From JAQGMV01 sp035626595 (GTDB lineage Bacteria; Pseudomonadota; Gammaproteobacteria; Burkholderiales; SG8-41): a stretch of DNA of 64,000 nucleotides. Below are positions 43,759 to 52,400 of the stretch, piece by piece. The translations under genes were made by a program, and so were the position numbers. Every line of letters begins with the position of its first letter. The first letter of the stretch is position 1. The notes beneath the pieces were generated by a model. The model ran no database searches and had not been told where the DNA came from. It saw only the letters and a program-made list of their open reading frames with translations. The DNA is taken from NCBI GenBank assembly GCA_035626595.1, contig DASPNJ010000152.1, forward strand, positions 1 to 64,000, read 5' to 3'.

Positions 43759-45348
43759 ATGAAACCCTTCGACTGGCAGTTTCCGTACGCGTCGCAGCGC
43801 ATGCCCGTGCTCGCGCGCAACATCGTGTCGACCTCGCAGCCGCTTGCTGCGCAGGCCGGCATTCGCATGATGCTCAAAGGCGGCAACGCGGTGGACGCGA
43901 TACTCGCCACCGCGATCGCGCTGACGATCGTCGAGCCGACGAGCAACGGCATCGGCAGCGACGCGTTCTGCATCCTGTGGGACGGCAAGAAGCTGCACGG
44001 CCTGAACGCATCGGGCCGCTCGCCCGCGGGCTGGTCCCTCGAGCGTTTCAAGGGGCAGCCGCAGATGCCGGCGCGCGGCTGGGAGTCGGTAACCGTGCCC
44101 GGCGCCGTCAGCGCGTGGGTCGAGCTCTCGGAGAAATTCGGAAAGCTTCCGTTCGCCGATCTCTTCGAGCCCGCGATCAAGTACGCCGCCGAGGGCTACA
44201 TGGTGTCGCCGACGATCGCGCGTCAGTGGGCGGCCGGGGCGCACGAGCTGCACGCGCAGCCGGGATTTGCCGACGCCTTCATGCCGCGCGGGCGCGCGCT
44301 CGAGCCGGGCGAGAAGTTCTCGTTTCCCGCACAGGCGAAGACGCTCCAGCGCATCGCCGAGTCCAAGGGTGAAGCGTTCTACCGCGGAGAGCTGGCGGAA
44401 AAGATCGCCGCCTTCGCGAAGCAGCACGGCGCGGCGCTCTCGCTCGAGGACATGGCCGCGCACAAGAACGACTGGGTCGATCCGATCGGCATCGACTACC
44501 GCGGCTACACGCTGCACGAGATCCCGCCCAATGGGCAGGGCATCGCTGCGCTGGTCGCGCTCGGCATCCTGGAGAACTTCGATATCGAAGGTCTTCCGGT
44601 CGATTCGGTCGACATGCTGCACGTCGAGATCGAGGCGATGAAGCTCGCGTTCGCGGACACCTACGAGTTCGTATCCGACCCGTCGACAATGCGCGTGAAA
44701 CCCAGCGAGATGCTCGACAAGGCCTATCTCAAGGACCGCGCGAAACTGATCGACATGAAGAAGGCGAAGACTCCGACCTTCGGCCATCCCTCACGCGGCG
44801 GCACGGTCTATCTGACCGCTGCCGACGAGTCCGGCATGATGGTGTCGTACATCCAGTCGAACTTTTCGGGCTTCGGCTCCGGCGTGGTCGTGCCCGGCAC
44901 CGGCATCAGTCTCCAGAACCGCGGTTACGGCTTCAGCGTGAAGCCCGATCACCCGAACGTCGTGGCACCGCGCAAGCGGCCATTCCACACGATCATTCCC
45001 GGCTTCGTCACGCACCACGCGCAGCCGCTCATGAGCTTCGGCGTGATGGGCGGCTCCATGCAGGCACAGGGTCACATGCAGGTGATGTCGCGCATGGTCG
45101 ATTACAAACAGAACCCGCAGGCCGCCGCGGATGCGCCGCGCTGGCGCATCGACAGCGGACTCAAGGTCGGAATCGAGCACGGCGTATCGAAAGAAGTTCT
45201 GGAGGGACTGCGCGCGCGCGGGCATGATCTGCAGCAGGCCGACCGCTGGTCTACCGACTTCGGCCGCGCGCAGCTCATATACAAGATGGACGACGGCTAC
45301 TGCGGCGCGTCCGAGCGCAGAACGGACGGGCAGGCCGTTGGCTACTGA
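43759..45348 (+). CDS. Gamma-glutamyltransferase family protein
   Basis: 529 residues from the ATG at 43759 (an in-frame TTG at 43753 is less likely). GGT fold: MMLKGGNAVDAILATAIAL, VPGAVSAWVELSEKFG and the late FGVMGGSMQAQGH. The nucleophile is probably T349 in RGGTVYLTAADESG, splitting the protein into 348- and 181-residue parts. No signal peptide, so probably cytoplasmic. It follows two Bug paralogues and precedes another Bug gene, all on the plus strand. The small-subunit motif FSGFGSGVVVPGTG matches acylase-like GGT members better than true glutathione-specific GGT. Confidence 0.88.
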   Translation: MKPFDWQFPYASQRMPVLARNIVSTSQPLAAQAGIRMMLKGGNAVDAILATAIALTIVEPTSNGIGSDAFCILWDGKKLHGLNASGRSPAGWSLERFKGQPQMPARGWESVTVPGAVSAWVELSEKFGKLPFADLFEPAIKYAAEGYMVSPTIARQWAAGAHELHAQPGFADAFMPRGRALEPGEKFSFPAQAKTLQRIAESKGEAFYRGELAEKIAAFAKQHGAALSLEDMAAHKNDWVDPIGIDYRGYTLHEIPPNGQGIAALVALGILENFDIEGLPVDSVDMLHVEIEAMKLAFADTYEFVSDPSTMRVKPSEMLDKAYLKDRAKLIDMKKAKTPTFGHPSRGGTVYLTAADESGMMVSYIQSNFSGFGSGVVVPGTGISLQNRGYGFSVKPDHPNVVAPRKRPFHTIIPGFVTHHAQPLMSFGVMGGSMQAQGHMQVMSRMVDYKQNPQAAADAPRWRIDSGLKVGIEHGVSKEVLEGLRARGHDLQQADRWSTDFGRAQLIYKMDDGYCGASERRTDGQAVGY

Positions 45349-45352
45349 GGCC

Positions 45353-45484
45353 GGTGCGCCATTGGCGCACCCTACGAAAACCGGAGAGCACCGTCACGCC
45401 CGCGCAGGCGCGGGTCCAGCAAACCACCCCCATCCTACCTTCCCCCTGAGGGGGAAGGGGATACCCGCCTTCGTGGGAATGACG
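45353..45484. repeat. Mosaic of three REP-like repeats upstream of a Bug gene
   Basis: Four elements are packed together: family B (GGTGCGCCATTGGCGCACC, 45353-45376), family A (GCCCGCGCAGGCGCGGG, within 45392-45420), family C (CCCCCATCC plus TTCCCCCTGAGGGGGAA, 45425-45460), and another family A copy (ACCCGCCTTCGTGGGAATGACG, 45461-45484). The last copy contains the only ATG available for the downstream Bug gene. Family C recurs within hyuB at 59587-59620. Confidence 0.8.
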
Positions 45485-46432
45485 ATGTTCGCAGTCGCTT
45501 GCTCCGCCACCGCACAAACGAAATCGGCAGCCGACGCCTACCCGACCAAGCCGATCCGCGTGATCGTGCCGTTCGCGCCGGGCGGCGGCACGGACATCAC
45601 GGCGCGGCTGGTCGGTCAGAAGCTCACGGAAAAGTGGGGCCAGAACTTCGTGGTGGACGCGCGTCCGGGCGCCGCGACCATCGTCGGCACCGAGATCGCG
45701 TCGCGTGCGGTGCCCGACGGCTATACGCTGCTCATGATCACGACGACGTTCGCGATCAATCCGAGCCTCTACAAGAAACTTCCGTACGATCCGATCAAGG
45801 ACTTCACGCCGGTCACGCAGCTCAACTATCAGCCGAACGTGATCGTGGTGAGCCCCACGTTTCCGGCTGCGTCCGTGAAGGACCTGATCGCGCTCGCGAA
45901 GCAGAAGCGCGGCGAGCTCACGTTCGCCTCACCCGGCGCCGGATCCGCGCCGCATCTGTCCGGAGAGCTCTTTCAGCGCATGGCGGGCGTACAGATGGTT
46001 CACGTGCCGTACAAGGGCATACCGCCCGCGGTCACCGACGTGCTCGGCGGACGCGTGACGATGCTCTTCACGACCACGATCTCGGCGGCCCCGCACGTGA
46101 AAGCGGGCAAGCTGAAAGCGCTCGCGATCACCAGCGCGAAGCGCATGCCGTCGATGCCGGACGTGCCGACGATCGGCGAGACGGTGCCGGGCTACCAGGC
46201 CGAAGCGTTCCAGGCGATGGTCGCGCCAGCGGGCGTGCCGCGCGCGATCGTGGAGAAGCTCGCCGCCGAGATCGGCGCGATCGTGAAATCACCGGACATC
46301 GCCGCCCGCTTCGAGGCTGACGGCGCAGTGCCGGTCGGCAGCACGCCTCAGCAGTTCGCCGCGTTTCTCAGGAGCGAGACGGCGAAGTGGGCGAAGGTGA
46401 TACGCGAGGCGAACATCCGCCTGGAGCAGTAG
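45479..46432 (+). CDS. Bug family substrate-binding protein with repeat-derived start
   Basis: 317 residues if started at the ATG 45479. The mature part is normal: YPTKPIRVIVPFAPGGGTD, VDARPGAATIVGTEIA, HVPYKGIPPAVTD. The N-terminus MTMFAVACSATAQT is far too short for a standard signal peptide, and its first codons lie in a REP-like repeat. The frame stays open upstream through several repeats, so no better start exists. The native signal peptide seems to have been cut by repeat insertion or recombination. The protein may be poorly exported or the gene may be decaying. Confidence 0.8.
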   Translation: MTMFAVACSATAQTKSAADAYPTKPIRVIVPFAPGGGTDITARLVGQKLTEKWGQNFVVDARPGAATIVGTEIASRAVPDGYTLLMITTTFAINPSLYKKLPYDPIKDFTPVTQLNYQPNVIVVSPTFPAASVKDLIALAKQKRGELTFASPGAGSAPHLSGELFQRMAGVQMVHVPYKGIPPAVTDVLGGRVTMLFTTTISAAPHVKAGKLKALAITSAKRMPSMPDVPTIGETVPGYQAEAFQAMVAPAGVPRAIVEKLAAEIGAIVKSPDIAARFEADGAVPVGSTPQQFAAFLRSETAKWAKVIREANIRLEQ

Positions 46433-46450
46433 CCCGCCTCCCCCGACGCA

Positions 46451-49400
46451 TCAGATCGTCGGCATCAGGACGTCGGCCGGGTGAAGGTCGCTGATGTCGA
46501 AGTCGCGCAGCACGAGCGTCAGAGCGTTGGACCCGGTGTCGAGATGGAGCGTCGTGTCCGTGCCGTCATACGTCGCCGTATCCAGAATATCGGTCTGCAA
46601 GTCGAGCGGTCCGAAAAGGGCGCGCAGGTCGAGCACGTCGCCGTCGCCGCCGATAATTCCGGAGAAATCCGTGATCTCGTCCAGGCCGTCGGCAAATCCG
46701 AACTGGAACACGTCAGCGCCCGCGCCACCGGTGAGAACGTCTCCACTGTCGGCGCCGCCGATGATGAGATCGTCGCCGGCGCCTGCGATGACTCTGTCGC
46801 TTCCTGCCGCACCGGCGAAATAATCGTCGAACGGTCCGCCGACGAGCACGTCGTTCGAGGCGCTGCCCGGCCCCACCGCGTTGTACCGGATCGTCTGGAA
46901 TATGGCGTCGAGACCGGCAGTATCCGCACCGGCCGACGTCGCGTAGTCCTGCAGCGCCGCGATGAGCTCGACGGCGGGCACCGCGAACGGCGGATCCGCG
47001 TTCGCGTCGCCGAGCACAGTGAGCAGCGGCGAATAGAACGCCGGCGGATCGAACGGCGGGGAGCCGCTCGGCGGCGGATCCACGAGCAGTGACAGGTGGA
47101 TGCCGTTTATCGTCCCGCCCGTGACGGCGTTCGTGACCGCGTCGTACGTCATATTGCTGCCGAGCGCCTGCACGTAACGGCCATCGCTCGTCGCGAGCAC
47201 GAACGAATGCGCCATGCGCTCCATCGGGATCGGATCCGCGAGCGACAAGTCCGCATACAGGCCGCTCATGTCATAGTTGTCCTGCGTGTTGGCCGTGACG
47301 ACCGGCGGAAGCTTGACGTCGATCTCGACGGTCGCATTGGCCGAATACGACACGCCGTCGAACGCGCGGTACACGAAGCTGTCGTCGCCCACGAAATAGG
47401 GATCGGGCAGATAGACGAAGCCACCGTCCCCGTCGAAGAACGAGCCATCGCCATCGTGGTCGATGAGCGTGCCGTGCGAGGGTCCGCTCACCAGCTCCGC
47501 CGTCAGCGGATCGCCGTCCGCATCGAAATCGGCACCGGGCCCGAAAGGCATCCCGAGCACGCCCGGCGCCGCGACCGTGAGACTGATCGGATAGACGCTC
47601 GATGACTGGATGGTCGAATAGAAGTCGCCGAAGGCGACCGGCGGCGTGTTGGGCACGCCGGCGAGGAGAATGCGCGAGCCCGGCGCCGTTTCGACGAGGT
47701 CGGTGGCGACGTTCAGCCGCAGGTAGCGGTCGACCATGCCATCGCCATCCGCGTCGATCAGCACTGCCGTGCTCGAAGGCTCGACGACGTAGCGCAGCTC
47801 GCCCTGCCCGCCCGCGCTGAATGTGGCGCTGCCGATGAAGCTGATCCCGTCGATCTCGGAAAAGTCCAGCGCGTCGGCGAAGCCCAGCGTGTCGAATGCG
47901 ACGTTTTCGAACAGCAGCGCGCCACCGATGTAACCGCTGCCGTCACTGAGCTCGGTGAGCTGGTTGTAGATGTACACGTCGTCACCGCCGCTGCCTTGGA
48001 GACTGTCGTCGCCGACTCCGCCGGTCAGGCGGTCGTCACCGTCTCCGCCGACGAGCGTGTCGTCGCCTTCGAAGCCGTTCATCACCACCCGCACGCGGCC
48101 GCTCGGGTCGCCGTCGTTGTCGGCAAGTGCTACTGCAATGAACGTGTCGTTGCTGCTGCCGCCGTTGATCGTCACAGTCGTGGAGGACACGCCGGTGTCG
48201 CCGATGTCGCCGGCGACGGTCACGGTGTCGCCGCCGCCACCGGTGTTGATCACGATTTCCTCGACGTTCGTGAGGACGAGCTCGGAATTGGCGAGCGTGG
48301 CCGCCGCCGGCAGCGCGGGGCTGGTCGTGATGTTGATCCCGAGCTGCGTGCCGACGCCGAACGGGTTGATGTTATAGGTCTCCGCGGCGCTCGTACCGTT
48401 CACCGTTTGAAGATCGCCGTCGAGCTCGTCGCCTTCGCCGCCGTTGACAGTGTCCACACCGTCGTCGGGATTGCCCACGCCGTCGCCGACGTTGTAGGTG
48501 AACGTGTCGTCGCCGGCGCCGCCGTTCAACGTATCGTTGCCGAGGCCGCCGGTTATGTGGTCGTTACCGGCGCCGGCATTAACGATATCGTTGCCCGCGG
48601 CCGTGCTGACGATGTCTTCGCCATCGCCGGTGGTGATGCTGTCGCTGCCGCCCGTCGTCGTCACCGAGAAATGCTCGATTCCCGTGAAGTCGACTTGGGT
48701 CCCGATGTTGTTGCTGTATCGGCCGCTGTAGCCGGTCGCGAGAGATCCCGTGAGCGCCACCACCGTGCCGAAGCTGCCGGCCATCGACGAGTAGTCCACG
48801 ACCAGGCGATCGCTGCCGCTGCCGCCTGCCACGTTGTCGGCGCCGCCGCCCACCCCGACGGTGTCATCGCCGCCGCCGCCGTCGATCGTGTCGGCGCGGA
48901 TGATGTTTTGCGAGATTAAGGTGTCGTTGCCGGAGCCACCGGTGAACCCGATCAGTTGCTCGACGTTCGCAACCGAGCTCGAGCCCGGCAGGGTGTAGCT
49001 CCCGGCCTTCAGGTCGAGCACGATGTCCGTCGTGACGGCCGATAGATTGGCGCCCAGCCCGTCGGTGCCGGTGCCGCCGTCGATGACGAAGTTACCGGCG
49101 GCGACCCTGATCGAATCGTCCGAGCCCCCGGTGCTCACCACGTCATCGCCGTCGCCGGTCGTGATGCTGTCGCTGCCGCCGGTCGTCGTGACCGTGAAGT
49201 GCTCGACGGTATTGAACGTGACGTTGGTACCGATGCCGTTGCTGTAGCTGCCGCTATACCCGGCAGCGAGGGTGCCGGCGAACGAAAACGTTCCGAAGCT
49301 GCCGCTCACGCCCGAATAGTCGACGATGAGCCGGTCGCTGCCGCTGTCCCCGTGGGCGGTATCGGCCGCGGCGGCGCCGCCGACGCGTATCGTGTCGTCA

Positions 49401-52400
49401 CCGTTGCCGCCAGTGGCGGTGTCGTTGCCGAGTCCGCCGTCGATCCAGTCGCCGCCGTCGCCGCCGGTCAACGTGTCGATGCCGCCCAGCCCGAGAAGCT
49501 GATCGTCGCCCGCAGCGCCCGTGATCGAATTGTTGCCGCTGTCCGCTGCCGTCGCCGTGGTGTTGTCTCCGACGACGAGCAGGCTGCCGTCGTCGAAGAA
49601 GACGTTCGTCGTCGTGATCGACGCGATGTTCATCTGCACCGTCACGGTCTTGCCGCCGTGGCTAAAAATGAGCGGCGATTCGCCGACCTTCACATCTGCC
49701 GCCGAAATCGCTGCGTCGTCGAAGCGAAGCTTGTCGACGGCGGCATCGAACGGATCGCCGATCACCTGTCCGTTGACGAGCTGCGTCCACAGGTAAACGT
49801 CGGGAACGCCGACGATCGTCACCGTGGTGCTGCCGGCCGCCGCGAGCGCGCCACCGACACCTTGCGCACCCGTATTGCCGTCCGAAAATGCCCAGTCGAT
49901 CTGCACGGATGATGGCGGGTTATTGCTGCTGTTGGAATACGCGATCGACTGCAACACCCCGTTCACGCGCGCTTGCGTCGCGTCGGCATTCGCGAACGTG
50001 AGAACGAGCGTCCCGCCGGAGTTCTGCGTGACGGCACCGATAACGAAACCGTCGTAGATCAGTGCCCCACCTCCCGTGAGCGCGCCGAGCAGTCCGGTTG
50101 CGGAAAACACATCCTGCGCGTGAGCGCCCAAGTGCCGCGCGAGCGTCAGCGTCGCACCGTCGTAGTGCCCCTGCGCGGCGAGCTCGGGATCTGACACCTG
50201 GACGTTACCGTCGAGCACGACCGCGGGCGCGTCCTCGAGGTAGGTGGGCGCGCCGTCGAGCGTGCCGGCGAAGGTCGGCGCGTCGTTGACGGCCGTCACG
50301 GTCACGCTGACGGTGCTGCTCGCCTGGCGCGGATCGGATGTGCTGCCGGTGAATCCGTCGTCCTGGATCGTGTAGCTGATCGTGTCGGGGCCGGCGTAGC
50401 CCGCATTCGGCGTATAGGACAGCGTGCCGTTGGCGTTGATCGTGACGGTGCCGTTGAGCGCGGCGGCAGCGACCACGGTCAGCGCCTGAGTCGACTCGTT
50501 CGGGGGACCCTTGCTGTCGTTCGCGAGCACGTTGATCACGCTGGCGACGCTGTCGGTGTCCACGGTCGCGCTGTCCGGATTGGCGATCGGCGGGTCGTTC
50601 ACACGGGTGACCGCGAGCACCACGGTGCCTTCGTCGGTGTCCCCGTTGCCATCGGAAATCGTGTAGCTGAAGATGTCGTTGCCGAAGAAATCAGGATCCG
50701 GCGTGTACTCGATCTTGTTGTCGACGATCTGATACGTGCCATGATTGATGCCCGACACCGACACGATCGTCAGCGGATCGTCCTCCGGATCGGTGTCGTT
50801 CGCGACGATGTCGACCGTCACGGGGGTGTCCTCGGGCGTGGCCGGACCGTCGGTGGTCGCGGTGGGGCCGTCGTTCACCGACATCACGGTGATCGAAACA
50901 GTGGCCGTATTGCTCTGGGTGCCGCCGTCGAGCGCGCGGTACGTGAAGCTGTCGGACCCGAAATAATCCGCGGCCGGCGTGTAATTGAACGAGCCGTCGG
51001 CGTTGAGCGTCAGCGTGCCGTGGGCCGGACCCGACACCAGCGACGCGCTGAGGGCGTCGCCGTCGACGTCGCTGTCGTTGGCCAGAACCCCGGGCGCGGG
51101 GATCGCGAGCGCGATGTCCTCTTGCGTGATGTACAGGTTGTTCCCTGCAAAAGGCGCATCGTTCACCGGCAGCACAGTGAGCGACGCGGTGGCCGGCGTC
51201 GCGTCCTCCGCACCGTCGTCGTCGATGGCCGCGAAGTCGAAGCTCGTCGCGCCATGCCAGTTGGCGTCGGGCTTGAAGCGGACGATGACCTGGTTGCCGC
51301 TGGTGGCGATGGTGTCGCCGGCGTGCACCTCCTGCGTGAGCCCGACGTCGCTGTACAGCCTGCCATTGGCGGGCGTCGTGACGATGCGCATCGAGACGAC
51401 AGTCCCGTCGACGTCGGTGCCCTTGAGCAGCAGGGCGTTCGCGGTGTCTTCGGGGCCGCTGCCGCCGGTATTCAGGGTTTCCGGCGCATCGTTCACCGGC
51501 GCGACCTCGACGCTCGCGGTGGCGACATTGGATGTGGCGGCGCCGTCGCTGGCGGTGTAGGTGAAACTCGTGGTGCCGTTGAAGTTCGCGTTCGGCGTGA
51601 ACGTGACGGTCCCGTCCCCGTTCAGCACGGCGGTGCCGCCGGCACCGCTCGTCACCGACGCGATCGCGAGCGCGTCGCCTTCGACGTCGGTGTCGTTGCC
51701 CAGCAACTCGGCCGCGGCATAGGTGACCGGCGTGTCTTCGGTCGCCTCGAGCGCGTCGTCGTTCGCAACCGGTGCGTCGTTGACCGCATGCACCGTGAGG
51801 GTGACTGTTTCGGTCGCCGAAAGCGGGCCGCCGGCGCCGCTGTAGCCCTGGTCGCTCGCGTGCACGGTAAGCGTGTCGCCGCCGTGGTAATCGGCGTCCG
51901 GCGAATACACCAATCCGGCTGCGAGCGCCGTATTGATCGCGGCCTGCGAGCCGCTGAGCGTGAGAATGCCGGTGCCCGCACCGCCGACCGTGACGCCGGC
52001 GCCGTCCACCAGATCGAGCGCGCCGTGATCGACGGACAGCGTGACGATGACGGCGTTCGCGCCGGCGTCGACATCCGCGATCGCGATGCCGGTGATCGTG
52101 AACGGCGTATCCTCGCTGGTCGACGTGCTGTCGGACATGAAGCGCGCCCGGATCGTGAGGCCGTCGCCGTCAGCGCCGTCGTTCGATTCCCATGAATACA
52201 GAAGGCGGCCGTCCGTGAGCGTCGTGACGCTCACCGCGTCCTGGTTGCCGGCCGTCGTGGACTCGACCACGAAGTCGCCGCCGATTGCATTGCCGTCTGC
52301 GTCGAACAGCCGCGCCCGCACCAGCGAGCCGTTGCCGTCGCCGCCGTCGTTCGAGCTCCACGTGACCGTGAAGCCGCCGTTCGAGAGCGCCGCGACCTGT

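Noticed and set aside
41373..44180. 935-codon open frame on the minus strand across two Bug genes and part of a GGT-like gene
   Set aside because: Antisense to clear family members; its translation is a low-complexity His/Arg/Asp pattern caused by GC-rich codon structure.
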